Part shown: positions 15,986-24,822 of the stretch, piece by piece
How positions within the stretch are numbered: position 1 is the first letter of the stretch
Layout of the letters: every line of letters begins with the position of its first letter
NCBI GenBank assembly: GCA_017634975.1
Contig: JAGBMJ010000029.1
Coordinates: 1-33,843 of the forward strand
DNA: 33,843 bases
Direction: 5' to 3'
From: Lachnospiraceae bacterium
GTDB lineage: Bacteria; Bacillota; Clostridia; Lachnospirales; Lachnospiraceae
Program-made: the position numbers and the translations under genes
Notes under the pieces: model-generated
Databases searched by the model: none
Seen by the model: only the letters and a program-made list of their open reading frames with translations
Told to the model about the DNA's origin: nothing

Positions 15986-16423
15986 TTATTTTTTTTCTGC
16001 ATCCGCCTTGCTCTGGGAAATCTTGAGCAGTGTCTGGATCTCGTTGATCACAGCCTGTACCTCATCGATCGTATGCATAATGGAACCCAGCTGATCCTTT
16101 TCCTTATCATCGATCACACCGTCTTTGGCGATCATCACCAGTTCTCTGGAAATACGATCCATATCCTGCGCAGAGTTTAAAAACTTGATCACTACCTGTG
16201 CAAGCCCGTCGGAATCGTCGATCTGAAAATCATCCCGCAGCAAAAAGTCCGTAGACACATGAAAATAATCACTCAGTGCCACGATCATATCCGTTGTCGG
16301 CAGCGATGTACCCAGTTCCCACTTCGAAACCGTCTGACGGCTGACATTCAAAGCCTCCGCCAGCATTTCCTGTGAGCATCCGCTCTGTCTGCGAAGATAT
16401 ACCATTTTATCAGCAAATAACAT
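15986..16423 (-). CDS. XRE-family transcriptional regulator
   Basis: A 145-residue protein. An N-terminal Cro/C1-type helix-turn-helix (about residues 5-60) is clear from SQEMLAEALNVSRQTVSKWE, followed by PTTDMIVALSDYFHVSTDFLL, the usual end of this domain. The C-terminal 75 residues are predicted helical (FLNSAQDMDRISRELVMIAKD ... VQAVINEIQTLLKI) and may dimerise or sense a ligand; I recognise no domain there. The ATG at 16423 follows GAAGGGGGG. Only 17 bases separate its ATG from the serA terminator hairpin, leaving no room for a separate promoter outside it. It may therefore depend on read-through from serC-serA. Confidence 0.9.
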   Translation of the reverse strand: MLFADKMVYLRRQSGCSQEMLAEALNVSRQTVSKWELGTSLPTTDMIVALSDYFHVSTDFLLRDDFQIDDSDGLAQVVIKFLNSAQDMDRISRELVMIAKDGVIDDKEKDQLGSIMHTIDEVQAVINEIQTLLKISQSKADAEKK

Positions 16424-16445
16424 ACGCCCGCCCCCCTTCTTTTTT

Positions 16446-16477
16446 GAAAAACTGCCGGAAACAGTCTTTCCGGCAGT
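16446..16477 (-). terminator. Hairpin terminator or attenuator after serA
   Basis: A perfect 11-bp stem, ACTGCCGGAAA (16451-16461) with TTTCCGGCAGT (16467-16477), has a 5-base loop. On the minus strand it is followed by a five-base T-run. It lies 23 bases past the serA stop and only 28 bases before the XRE gene, so partial read-through could set the regulator's level. Confidence 0.85.
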
Positions 16478-16500
16478 CTGATCTCGTCTGATCTCTTAAC

Positions 16501-17667
16501 TTATTTGATCACGCGTACCCGGATCACGCCGTCGATCGCAGAAAGCTTCTCAACCAGCTCCGCAGTCACTGCAGAATCGGTATCCAGCAATGTGTATGCA
16601 TAATCACCCCTGGACTTATTCAGCATGTTATCGATATTGATACCTGCTGCACCAAATACTGCAGTAAACTGTGTGATCATGTTTGCCACGTTCTTATGGC
16701 ATACCGCTACACGGCCTGCGGTCTGGCAGACACCCATATCCGCATTCGGATAGTTTACGGAGTTTCTGATGTTACCGTTCTCCAGATACTCACGCAGCTC
16801 GTCCACTGCCATCATCGCACAGTTGTCTTCTGCCTCTTCGGTAGAAGCCCCCAGATGCGGCATCAGGATCACGCCGTCCTTGCCTGCAGTTGTCGGATTT
16901 GCAAAGTCAGATACATACTTACGAATCTTGCCGGAAGCGATGCCTTCCAGGATCGCATTCTCATCCGCAAGCAGATCGCGAGCAAAGTTCAAAATGATCA
17001 CTCCGTCCTTCATCATAGCGATCGCATCCTTGTTGATCATGCCCTTGGTAGCATCCATCAGAGGTACGTGGATGGTGATGAAATCACACTCTCTGTAGAT
17101 GTCGTTGACATCGGTTACGTGCTTTACATCACGGCTTAAGTTCCATGCAGAGTTGATGGATACATACGGATCGTATCCGTACACTTCCATTCCCATATGC
17201 TTTGCTGCATTTGCAACCAGTACGCCGATGGCACCCAGACCGATGATACCCAGCTTCTTGCCGGCGATCTCGGTACCTGCAAATTTCTTCTTTTCCTTTT
17301 CTGCAGCCTTGGCAATATTCTCATCCGCTGCCGCAGACTTACACCACTCGATACCGCCTACGATATCACGTGCAGCCAGAAGCATACCTGCAAAAACCAG
17401 CTCCTTAACGGCATTTGCGTTCGCACCCGGAGTGTTGAATACAACGATACCCTTGTCCGCGCACTTATCCAGAGGGATATTGTTGACACCGGCACCGGCA
17501 CGGGCAACTGCCAGCAGATTCTCCGGCAGCTCCATCTCGTGCATTACAGCGCTGCGGACCAGGATCGCATCCGCCGCATTTACATCTTCTGTCTTTGTAT
17601 ACTGCCCATCAAAACGATCCAGACCGATCGCCGCAATGGGATTTAAGCAATGATACTGATAAGCCAT
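16501..17667 (-). CDS. serA: D-3-phosphoglycerate dehydrogenase
   Basis: A 388-residue NAD-dependent enzyme of the serine pathway, oxidising 3-phosphoglycerate to 3-phosphohydroxypyruvate. The catalytic domain is interrupted by the nucleotide-binding domain (LGIIGLGAIGVLVANAA) and ends with a C-terminal ACT-like domain (about 315-388). The conserved His lies in MPHLGASTEEAE and an Arg in NFARDLLADE. The usual DVFxxEP stretch with the catalytic Glu reads YVSDFANPTT, so that Glu appears absent; some PGDH lineages do show this. The ATG at 17667 follows CGGAGGA, 15 bases after serC. Assignment is strengthened by the adjacent serC. Confidence 0.93.
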   Translation of the reverse strand: MAYQYHCLNPIAAIGLDRFDGQYTKTEDVNAADAILVRSAVMHEMELPENLLAVARAGAGVNNIPLDKCADKGIVVFNTPGANANAVKELVFAGMLLAARDIVGGIEWCKSAAADENIAKAAEKEKKKFAGTEIAGKKLGIIGLGAIGVLVANAAKHMGMEVYGYDPYVSINSAWNLSRDVKHVTDVNDIYRECDFITIHVPLMDATKGMINKDAIAMMKDGVIILNFARDLLADENAILEGIASGKIRKYVSDFANPTTAGKDGVILMPHLGASTEEAEDNCAMMAVDELREYLENGNIRNSVNYPNADMGVCQTAGRVAVCHKNVANMITQFTAVFGAAGINIDNMLNKSRGDYAYTLLDTDSAVTAELVEKLSAIDGVIRVRVIK

Positions 17668-17682
17668 TGTATTATCCTCCGA

Positions 17683-18765
17683 TTACTTATTCTCTACTTC
17701 AAACTTCTTCATGAACTCAACCAGAGCCTTAACGCCTTCGATCGGCATTGCATTGTAGATGGATGCACGCATACCGCCTACGCTTCTGTGGCCCTTCAGA
17801 TTTTCAAAGCCTGCTGCCTTGGATTCCTTCACAAACTTCGCATCCAGCTCTTCGTTTCCGGTAATGAACGGAACGTTCATCAGGGAACGGTCTTCCTTGC
17901 GTACGGTACCCTTGAACAGTTCGCTCTCATCCAGGAAATCATACAGGATCTTCGCCTTCTCCTCGTTGTGCTTCTTCATTGCCTCCAGACCGCCAAACTT
18001 CTGGATCCACTTAAATACCTTACCGCAGATATAAATACCGTATGCAGGCGGTGTATTATACAGTGAGTTTGCATCTGCATGTGTCTTATATTTCAGCATG
18101 GTCGGCGTGCCCGGAAGGGTATCCTCGGTGATCAGGTCTTCACGGATGATCACGATGACCACGCCGGCCGGTCCGATATTCTTCTGCACGCCGCCGTAAA
18201 CCAGACCGTACTTGGTCACATCCATCGGCTCGCTTAAGAAGCAGGAAGATACGTCGGATACCAGAGTCTTGCCCTTGGTATTCGGCAGTGTCTTAAACTT
18301 TGTACCGTAGATCGTATTGTTCTCGCAGATATATACATAGTCTGCATCCGGAGAGATCGGCAGATCGGAGCAATCCGGGATATAAGAGAATGTCTTGTCT
18401 TCAGAGGAAGCGATCTTATTTGCTTTACCGAAGATCTGAGCCTCCTGGTAAGCTTTCTTCGCCCACTGGCCGGTTACGATATAGTCTGCCACCTTGTTCT
18501 TCATCAGGTTCATCGGGATCATCGCAAACTGCAGATGAGCGCCACCCTGTAAAAAGAGCACCTTGTAATTCTGCGGAATAGAAAGGATGGATCTGAGATC
18601 AGCCTCTGCATCCTGGATGATGCCTTCAAATACCTTGGATCTGTGGCTCATCTCCATTACGGACATACCGCATCCGCGGTAATCCAGCATTTCATCTGCT
18701 GCTTCCTTAAGCACTTCCTCCGGCAATACCGCCGGTCCCGCCGAGAAATTGTACACTCTGCTCAT
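17683..18765 (-). CDS. serC: Phosphoserine aminotransferase
   Basis: A 360-residue PLP enzyme converting 3-phosphohydroxypyruvate and glutamate to phosphoserine and 2-oxoglutarate. It starts MSRVYNFSAGPAVLPEEVL, the family signature. The PLP-binding lysine is K195 in YGGVQKNIGP, preceded by VSDVSSCFLSEP. The C-terminus SVGGMRASIYNAMPIEGVKALVEFM is typical. The ATG at 18765 is chosen over an upstream in-frame start at 18813 because AGGAGGG stands 9 bases before it. serA follows after 15 bases. serB is not in the window. Confidence 0.97.
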   Translation of the reverse strand: MSRVYNFSAGPAVLPEEVLKEAADEMLDYRGCGMSVMEMSHRSKVFEGIIQDAEADLRSILSIPQNYKVLFLQGGAHLQFAMIPMNLMKNKVADYIVTGQWAKKAYQEAQIFGKANKIASSEDKTFSYIPDCSDLPISPDADYVYICENNTIYGTKFKTLPNTKGKTLVSDVSSCFLSEPMDVTKYGLVYGGVQKNIGPAGVVIVIIREDLITEDTLPGTPTMLKYKTHADANSLYNTPPAYGIYICGKVFKWIQKFGGLEAMKKHNEEKAKILYDFLDESELFKGTVRKEDRSLMNVPFITGNEELDAKFVKESKAAGFENLKGHRSVGGMRASIYNAMPIEGVKALVEFMKKFEVENK

Positions 18766-18822
18766 TATAATATTCCCTCCTAATTTTTCATCACCCATTT
18801 GTGGGGTGTACAAAACACCATA

Positions 18823-18851
18823 ATCATATACTCAAAAACCGGTTCCGTCAA
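18823..18851 (-). promoter_or_regulatory. Sigma-A promoter of serC-serA
   Basis: On the minus strand TTGACG (18846-18851), a 17-base spacer and TATGAT (18823-18828) form a strong promoter. It sits in the 122-base gap after ilvB. The serine genes can therefore be transcribed independently of the branched-chain operon. A short GGTGT/ACACC hairpin lies in the leader at 18805-18818. Confidence 0.82.
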
Positions 18852-18887
18852 CAAGAACTGTGATAACTGCTTTTTATCAACCGCAGA

Positions 18888-20765
18888 TCAGTTCTGTTTT
18901 GCTTTCATATCCGCATCGTCAAATACGGCTTCCAGCGGCTGTCCGCCCGGTACCATCGGAAATACTTTATCGTCTTCCTTGATGATACAATCCAGTACTA
19001 CGGGACCTTTTGCCTTGATCGCCTGCTGCAGTGCCGGAACGATCTCTTCTTTCCTGGTCACGCGGATCGCGGTACAGCCCAGGCCTTCCGCAACCTTCAC
19101 ATAATCCACACCGTCTTCCAGGACCGTCTGGGAGTAACGCTGTCCGTAGAACAGATTCTGCCACTGACGTACCATCCCCAGCACGTGGTTGTTGATGATG
19201 ATCTGGATGATCGGTACCTGATAACGCGCTGCCGTTGCCAGTTCGTTCATATTCATACGGAAGCATCCGTCACCGCCGATATTGACCACGATCTTATCCG
19301 GGCGTCCGAACTTGGCACCGATGCAGGCTCCCAGGCCATATCCCATCGTTCCCAGACCACCGCTGGTCAGGAAGGTTCTGGGCTCGGTGAACTGATAGAA
19401 CTGTGCCGCCCAGATCTGATGCTGTCCTACATCCGTGGTTACGATCGCCTTACCCTTGGTCACATCATAAAGTGCCTCGATGATATACGGGCAGGTCAGA
19501 CGGGAATGCGGATACTGAAGAGGCATCTTTTCCTTCATATCCCGGATCTTATCCATCCACTCACTGTGATTCTGCTTCGGCAGCTTCCGGTTGATCTTCT
19601 GCAATACTTCCTTCAGATCTCCGACAACCGCACCGGAAACACGGATATTCTTGTTGATCTCAGCCGCATCGATATCGATGTGCAGGATCTTTGCATTCGG
19701 TGCAAAGGTCTTCGGATTGGAGATCACACGATCTGAAAATCTGGCGCCGAGAGCGATCAAAAGATCACATTTGCTCACGCCGATATTGGTGGTCTTGGTA
19801 CCGTGCATACCGATCATACCGGTATAGTTGTCTGCCGTACCGTCATAAGCGCCCTTGCCCATCAGACTGTCGCATACCGGAGCATCCATCTTCTTTACAA
19901 ACTCAGCCAGTTCCGCAGAAGCACCGGAGATGATCGCACCGCCGCCCACATAGATGAACGGGCGCTCGGAAGCCTTCAGCAGTTCCAGTGCATTATCGAT
20001 ATCGGCATCCGTATAACGCTTCGGCTGTGGAATCAGATACGGTTTTTCTTTCTTATATTCACACTTTGCAGCGGTCACATCCTTGGTAATATCTACCAGC
20101 ACAGGCCCGGGTCTTCCGCTCTTTGCGATCGCAAACGCCCTGCGGATGGTGTCGGCCAGCTTGGTCACATCCTTTACAATGAAACCATGCTTGGTGATCG
20201 GCATCGTCACCCCGGCGATATCCACTTCCTGGAAAGTATCCTTGCCCAGCCAGGGAAGGGTTACATTTGCCGTGATCGCTACCAGAGGAACACTGTCCAT
20301 ATATGCCGTAGCGATACCGGTTACCAGGTTGGTCGCTCCCGGTCCGGAAGTTGCCATACATACACCCACTTTGCCGGTCGCTCTCGCATAACCGTCTGCC
20401 GCGTGTGCCGCGCCCTGCTCATGACTGGTCAGCACATGGTGGATCTCATCGGAATGCTTATACAGCTCATCATAAATATTCAGGATCGTACCGCCCGGAT
20501 AACCGAATACAGTATCCACGCCCTGCTCTTTCAGGCATTCGATCACGATCTGGGATCCGGTCAGCAGTTCTGCCCCTGCCTCTTTCTTCCGTCCTCTTCC
20601 GCTCGTCTTACCTGCAGATGCCTTGGTTTTCTTTGCCGCTGCGGTCTTCGTCGTTTTGGCTGCCTTTACGACAGTTGCCTTCTCTGCTGCATTCTTCGGC
20701 GGGCGTCCGCGGCGCTTGGGTGCCTCGGTCGTTTCCGGAGCCGTCTTTGCTTTTCTTCCAGCCAT
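18888..20765 (-). CDS. ilvB: Acetolactate synthase large subunit with a basic AT-hook-like N-terminal tail
   Basis: A 625-residue ThDP/FAD enzyme making acetolactate or acetohydroxybutyrate for Val, Leu and Ile. The catalytic part begins near residue 66 (LLTGSQIVIECLKEQGVD). It has the FGYPGGTIL loop, the activating Glu in LTSHEQGAAHAADGYARA, and the ThDP motif GGDGCFRMNMNELATAARY. Ahead of it is an unusual 65-residue Lys/Ala/Thr-rich tail containing KRRGRPPK (17-24), a canonical AT-hook core, and SGRGRKK (55-61). The tail has no alternative Met, and its ATG follows AAGGAAGGAA, so it seems to be translated. ilvD lies 32 bases upstream. No small regulatory subunit gene (ilvN) is nearby. Confidence 0.95.
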   Translation of the reverse strand: MAGRKAKTAPETTEAPKRRGRPPKNAAEKATVVKAAKTTKTAAAKKTKASAGKTSGRGRKKEAGAELLTGSQIVIECLKEQGVDTVFGYPGGTILNIYDELYKHSDEIHHVLTSHEQGAAHAADGYARATGKVGVCMATSGPGATNLVTGIATAYMDSVPLVAITANVTLPWLGKDTFQEVDIAGVTMPITKHGFIVKDVTKLADTIRRAFAIAKSGRPGPVLVDITKDVTAAKCEYKKEKPYLIPQPKRYTDADIDNALELLKASERPFIYVGGGAIISGASAELAEFVKKMDAPVCDSLMGKGAYDGTADNYTGMIGMHGTKTTNIGVSKCDLLIALGARFSDRVISNPKTFAPNAKILHIDIDAAEINKNIRVSGAVVGDLKEVLQKINRKLPKQNHSEWMDKIRDMKEKMPLQYPHSRLTCPYIIEALYDVTKGKAIVTTDVGQHQIWAAQFYQFTEPRTFLTSGGLGTMGYGLGACIGAKFGRPDKIVVNIGGDGCFRMNMNELATAARYQVPIIQIIINNHVLGMVRQWQNLFYGQRYSQTVLEDGVDYVKVAEGLGCTAIRVTRKEEIVPALQQAIKAKGPVVLDCIIKEDDKVFPMVPGGQPLEAVFDDADMKAKQN

Positions 20766-20797
20766 TCGCCAGTTCCTTCCTTTCTTTCTGCTCTTTT

Positions 20798-22468
20798 TTA
20801 ATTCTTTCCCGGTACCTGCAGGATCGCACCGCGGTTACCGCTGGTCACCAGTTCACGGTAGCGTGCCAGATAACCGGTCAGGTGCTGCTCCTTCGGCTGC
20901 CATTTTGCACGGCGTGCTGCCAGTTCTTCCTCCGAAACCTTCATTTCCAGTTTGTTATTCGGGATATCGATGGAAATGATATCGCCTTCCTCTACCAATG
21001 CGATCGGACCGCCTACCGCTGCTTCCGGAGAAACATGTCCGATGGATGCGCCACGGCTTGCACCGGAGAAACGTCCGTCCGTGATCAATGCTACGGAAGA
21101 TCCCAGTCCCATACCTGCGATCGCAGAGGTCGGGTTAAGCATCTCACGCATCCCCGGGCCGCCCTTCGGTCCTTCGTAACGGATCACAACGACATCGCCA
21201 GCCACGATCTTGCCGCCCTTGATGGCTGCGATCGCATCTTCTTCGCAGTCGAATACCCTGGCCGGGCCTTCGTGTACCATCATCTCCGGCACAACTGCGG
21301 AACGTTTTACCACACCGCTGTCCGGAGCCAGATTGCCCTTCAGTACGGCGATACCGCCGGTCTGGCTGTATGGATTGTCGATCGGACGGATCACTTCCGG
21401 ATCCATATTGATGCATCCCTTGATATTTTCTGCTACGGTCTTGCCCGTTACCGTGATCAGATCGGTATAGAGCAGATCCTTCTTGCACAGTTCGTTCATG
21501 ACCGCATATACACCACCGGCCTCATTCAGATCTTCCATATAGGTCGGCCCCGCCGGTGCCAGATGGCAAAGGTTCGGTGTCTTTGCGGACAGTTCATTGG
21601 CAATATCCAAATTCAGATCCACGCCGGCCTCGTTTGCGATTGCCGGCAGATGCAGCATAGAGTTAGTCGAACACCCGAGTGCCATATCAACGGTCAGTGC
21701 ATTCATAAATGCCTTCTCGGTCATAATGTCACGGGGACGGATATTCTTCTCTACCAGTTCCATGATCTTCATACCCGCATGCTTCGCCAGACGGATACGC
21801 TCGGAATACACGGCCGGAATGGTTCCGTTACCCTTCAGGCCCATACCGAGAGCCTCCGTTAAGCAGTTCATAGAGTTTGCGGTATACATACCGGAACAGG
21901 ATCCGCAGGTCGGGCAGACCTTCTCTTCAAACTCTTCCAGATCGGCTTCGGTGATCTTTCCGGCTGCCAGCTCACCAACCGCCTCAAACATCGAAGACAG
22001 GGAGCGCTTGCGACCTTTTACATGACCTGCCAGCATCGGACCGCCGGATACAAATACTGTCGGGATATTCACACGCGCCGCAGCCATCAGAAGGCCGGGT
22101 ACATTCTTGTCACAGTTCGGCACCATTACAAGGCCGTCAAAACCATGTGCCATTGCCATACATTCCGTGGAATCCGCGATCAGATCACGGGTGACCAGAG
22201 AGTACTTCATACCGATATGTCCCATTGCGATACCATCACAGACTGCGATCGCCGGAAATACCACCGGTGTACCGCCTGCCATAGCTACGCCGAGTTTTAC
22301 TGCTTCCACGATCTTATCCAGGTTCATATGTCCCGGAACGATCTCATTGAAAGAAGATACGATACCGATCAGCGGACGCTCTCTCTCCTCTTTCGTATAC
22401 CCCAGTGCGTTAAACAGACTTCGATGGGGTGCCTGTGCGGTTCCGGTCTTTACACTGTCACTTCTCAT
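20798..22468 (-). CDS. ilvD: Dihydroxy-acid dehydratase
   Basis: A 556-residue iron-sulfur dehydratase producing 2-ketoisovalerate and 2-keto-3-methylvalerate from the dihydroxy acids. The family cysteines are seen in [11 protein letters not shown], in [20 protein letters not shown], and in the ALGCSTNS stretch. The C-terminal [18 protein letters not shown] and [23 protein letters not shown] are diagnostic. The length is standard. The ATG at 22468 follows AAAGGAG. It lies between trpS (33 bases upstream) and ilvB (32 bases downstream), clearly one operon. Confidence 0.97.
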   Translation of the reverse strand: MRSDSVKTGTAQAPHRSLFNALGYTKEERERPLIGIVSSFNEIVPGHMNLDKIVEAVKLGVAMAGGTPVVFPAIAVCDGIAMGHIGMKYSLVTRDLIADSTECMAMAHGFDGLVMVPNCDKNVPGLLMAAARVNIPTVFVSGGPMLAGHVKGRKRSLSSMFEAVGELAAGKITEADLEEFEEKVCPTCGSCSGMYTANSMNCLTEALGMGLKGNGTIPAVYSERIRLAKHAGMKIMELVEKNIRPRDIMTEKAFMNALTVDMALGCSTNSMLHLPAIANEAGVDLNLDIANELSAKTPNLCHLAPAGPTYMEDLNEAGGVYAVMNELCKKDLLYTDLITVTGKTVAENIKGCINMDPEVIRPIDNPYSQTGGIAVLKGNLAPDSGVVKRSAVVPEMMVHEGPARVFDCEEDAIAAIKGGKIVAGDVVVIRYEGPKGGPGMREMLNPTSAIAGMGLGSSVALITDGRFSGASRGASIGHVSPEAAVGGPIALVEEGDIISIDIPNNKLEMKVSEEELAARRAKWQPKEQHLTGYLARYRELVTSGNRGAILQVPGKN

Positions 22469-22501
22469 TTCCCTGATCTCCTTTCACGTTACCTTTTCAC
22501 T

Positions 22502-23509
22502 TTATTTATCCAACTGATAAAAACCGATCTTTTTGTATACCTTGCGCAGCGTCTTGTTGGCAATGTAGGATGCCTTTTCCGCTCCTGCTTTGTATACCGA
22601 ATCCAGATATGCCTTATCTGCGATCAGACGCTTTGCTTCTTCGCGGATCGGTGCCAGGGCATCGACCACCGCTTCACCGACAGCCGGCTTAAATACGCCG
22701 TAGCCCTGTCCCGCAAACTCTTTTTCGATCTCTTCAAAGGTCTTGCCGGTCAGTGTTGCGTAGATGTTCATCAGATTCGCTACGCCCGGCTTGTTCTCCC
22801 TATCATAACGCACGCAGTTTTCCGTATCGGAATCAGTCACCGCACGCTTAAACTTCTTCATTACCACATCCGGCTCATCCATCAGGAAAACGCAGCCGTT
22901 CGGTTCCGACTTGGACATCTTGGATCCCGGCGTGGTCAGGCCGTAAATGCGGGCCCCAACCTTGCTGATGTATGGTTCCGGAACACGGAAGACATCGCCG
23001 TAAATGTTATTGAAACGGATCGCAATGTTTCTGGTCAGCTCCACGTGCTGCTTCTGATCCTCTCCGACCGGCACATAATGCGGCTGATACAGCAGGATAT
23101 CCGCTGCCATCAGGGACGGATAGGTAAACAGTCCGGCATTGATATTGTCCTTGTGCTTTTCGGATTTATCCTTAAACTGCGTCATACGGCTCAGCTCGCC
23201 GAACATTGTGTAGCAATCCAGCACCCAGCCCAGCTGTGCATGCGCCGGTACATGAGACTGCAGGAACAACGTATTCTTCTCCGGATCCAGACCGCACGCA
23301 ATATACAGCGCCAGCATCTCCTGGGAACGTCTGCGCAGTTCCTTCGGATCCTGCCGTACCGTGATCGTGTGCATATCCGCCATAAAATAATAACATTCAA
23401 ATTCATTTACCCGGTCTGCCCAGTTCTTGATGGCCCCCAGATAATTTCCGAGATGAAGATCTCCGCTGGGCTGAATGCCAGAGAGCATAACCTTCTTTTC
23501 TGTTTCCAC
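22502..23509 (-). CDS. trpS: Tryptophanyl-tRNA synthetase
   Basis: A 335-residue class I aminoacyl-tRNA synthetase charging tRNA-Trp. Motifs are HLGN (19-22, the HIGH element) in GIQPSGDLHLGNYLGAI, and KMSKS at 197-201. The start is GTG at 23509, because GGAGGAAGG stands just before it and the resulting length fits the family; an upstream reading from 23590 would overlap leuB. It lies 23 bases after leuB and 33 before ilvD. No T-box leader precedes it, so control must come from the leuB-side promoter. A trpS inside a branched-chain operon is unusual. Confidence 0.96.
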   Translation of the reverse strand: METEKKVMLSGIQPSGDLHLGNYLGAIKNWADRVNEFECYYFMADMHTITVRQDPKELRRRSQEMLALYIACGLDPEKNTLFLQSHVPAHAQLGWVLDCYTMFGELSRMTQFKDKSEKHKDNINAGLFTYPSLMAADILLYQPHYVPVGEDQKQHVELTRNIAIRFNNIYGDVFRVPEPYISKVGARIYGLTTPGSKMSKSEPNGCVFLMDEPDVVMKKFKRAVTDSDTENCVRYDRENKPGVANLMNIYATLTGKTFEEIEKEFAGQGYGVFKPAVGEAVVDALAPIREEAKRLIADKAYLDSVYKAGAEKASYIANKTLRKVYKKIGFYQLDK

Positions 23510-23532
23510 GTTTCCTTCCTCCAAAAAACGAT

Positions 23533-24618
23533 TTATTTGATCCGTTCCGCGATCAGGCTGCCCATCTCCCTGCAGCCCACCTTTGTGCATCCTGCACTAT
23601 AGATGTCCCCGGTGCGGAACCCGTCTTTCAATACCTGATCCACTGCCGCATCGATGGCATCAGCTTCCTTATCCAGATCAAAGGAATAACGCAGCATCAT
23701 GGATGCCGACAGGATCGTTGCGATCGGGTTTGCCAGGTCTTTGCCGGCGATATCGGGTGCAGAACCATGGCTCGGCTCGTACAGACCGAACTTCGTATCA
23801 TTCAAAGATGCGCTCGCAAGCATACCGATGGAACCGGTCACCATACTCGCCTCATCGGATAAGATATCCCCAAACATATTCTCAGTCAATACCACATCAA
23901 ACTGGGACGGATCCTTCACCAGCTGCATCGCACAGTTGTCCACCAGCATATGTTCTACCGTCACATCCGGATAATCCTTTGCCACTTCGTTTACCACGGC
24001 ACGCCACAGTCTGGACGAATCCAGTACATTTGCCTTATCCACACTGCACACCTTGCCGCGGCGCTTTCTCGCGATGTCGAAGGCCTTGATGGCAATACGC
24101 CGGATCTCCTCTTCCGTGTAGGTCAGAGTGTCGATTGCTTTGCGTACACCGTTTTCCTCTACCGTCTTGCGCTCTCCGAAATACAGACCGCCGGTCAGCT
24201 CACGCATGATCAGCAGATCAAAACCTTTTTCGGAAATCTCTTCCTTCAAAGGACATGCCCCACGCAGTTCCGGATACAGTACTGCCGGACGCAGATTTGC
24301 AAACAGATTGAGTGCCTTACGGATCTTCAAAAGTCCCGCTTCCGGTCTTTTTTCAGGCGGCAATTTGTACCACGGAGAGGTATTCGTATCTCCGCCGATG
24401 GAACCCATCAGTACCGCATCCGCAGCCTTTGCGGTTGCGATTGCCTCGTCGGTGAGCGGCTCGCCGCATGCATCGATGGAAGCGCCGCCCATCAGAATAT
24501 CCGTATATTTCATCTCGTGGCCGTATACTGCTGCCACCTTATCCAATACTGCTTTTGCCTGTGTCACGATCTCCGGTCCGATCCCGTCGCCCGGAATGCA
24601 CGTAATATTCAATACCAT
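23533..24618 (-). CDS. leuB: 3-isopropylmalate dehydrogenase
   Basis: A 361-residue NAD-dependent enzyme oxidising and decarboxylating 3-isopropylmalate in leucine synthesis. It starts with [25 protein letters not shown], the substrate loop, and [25 protein letters not shown], holding the metal-binding aspartates, are visible. [22 protein letters not shown] confirms LeuB over isocitrate dehydrogenase. The ATG at 24618 follows AAGGAG. It is the first gene of the leuB-trpS-ilvD-ilvB run. leuA, leuC and leuD are not in the window. The 204-base gap upstream is filled with the composite repeat, and I see no clear promoter in it. Confidence 0.97.
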   Translation of the reverse strand: MVLNITCIPGDGIGPEIVTQAKAVLDKVAAVYGHEMKYTDILMGGASIDACGEPLTDEAIATAKAADAVLMGSIGGDTNTSPWYKLPPEKRPEAGLLKIRKALNLFANLRPAVLYPELRGACPLKEEISEKGFDLLIMRELTGGLYFGERKTVEENGVRKAIDTLTYTEEEIRRIAIKAFDIARKRRGKVCSVDKANVLDSSRLWRAVVNEVAKDYPDVTVEHMLVDNCAMQLVKDPSQFDVVLTENMFGDILSDEASMVTGSIGMLASASLNDTKFGLYEPSHGSAPDIAGKDLANPIATILSASMMLRYSFDLDKEADAIDAAVDQVLKDGFRTGDIYSAGCTKVGCREMGSLIAERIK

Positions 24619-24656
24619 GACTGTTTTGCTCCTTAAATAAATAATTAACTCCTGCC

Positions 24657-24815
24657 ACCTGATGTCGCTAAACTCAGCAGGTAAGTTCGTTGCTGCTTTT
24701 TCTCCCTCTACCTGATGTCGCTAAACTCAAACTTCGCCTCCGGCTCGTTTTCGTTAAGCTCAGCAGGTAAGTTCGTACTAAATTCGACCTTCGCCTGTGG
24801 CTCGATCTCATTAAG
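24657..24815. repeat. Composite direct repeats between yajC and leuB
   Basis: Three interleaved repeat types are present. ACCTGATGTCGCTAAACTCA occurs at 24657-24676 and 24710-24729, identical. CTCAGCAGGTAAGTTCGT occurs at 24673-24690 and 24759-24776, identical. A CTTCGCCTnnGGCTCG...TTAAG unit occurs at 24732-24758 and 24789-24815. The first copy has ACCTG/CAGGT ends. On the minus strand the units read in frame as peptide (TNLPAE twice, EFSDIR twice), broken by stops. Nothing else explains this gap. Confidence 0.8.
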
Positions 24816-24822
24816 TACTCAC

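Noticed and set aside
18852-18887. Terminator directly after ilvB
   Set aside because: GAACTG/CAGTTC and TGATA/TATCA arms can pair, but no T-tract follows, so read-through into serC remains possible.
20351-23602. Long plus-strand open frames (about 500 residues each) opposite ilvB, ilvD and trpS
   Set aside because: They are antisense shadows of strongly conserved genes, with His/Arg/Cys-rich, unnatural composition and no ribosome sites.
24619-24822. T-box or leader-peptide attenuator ahead of leuB-trpS
   Set aside because: No T-box consensus, specifier stem or Leu/Trp-rich leader found; the space is filled by the direct repeats.
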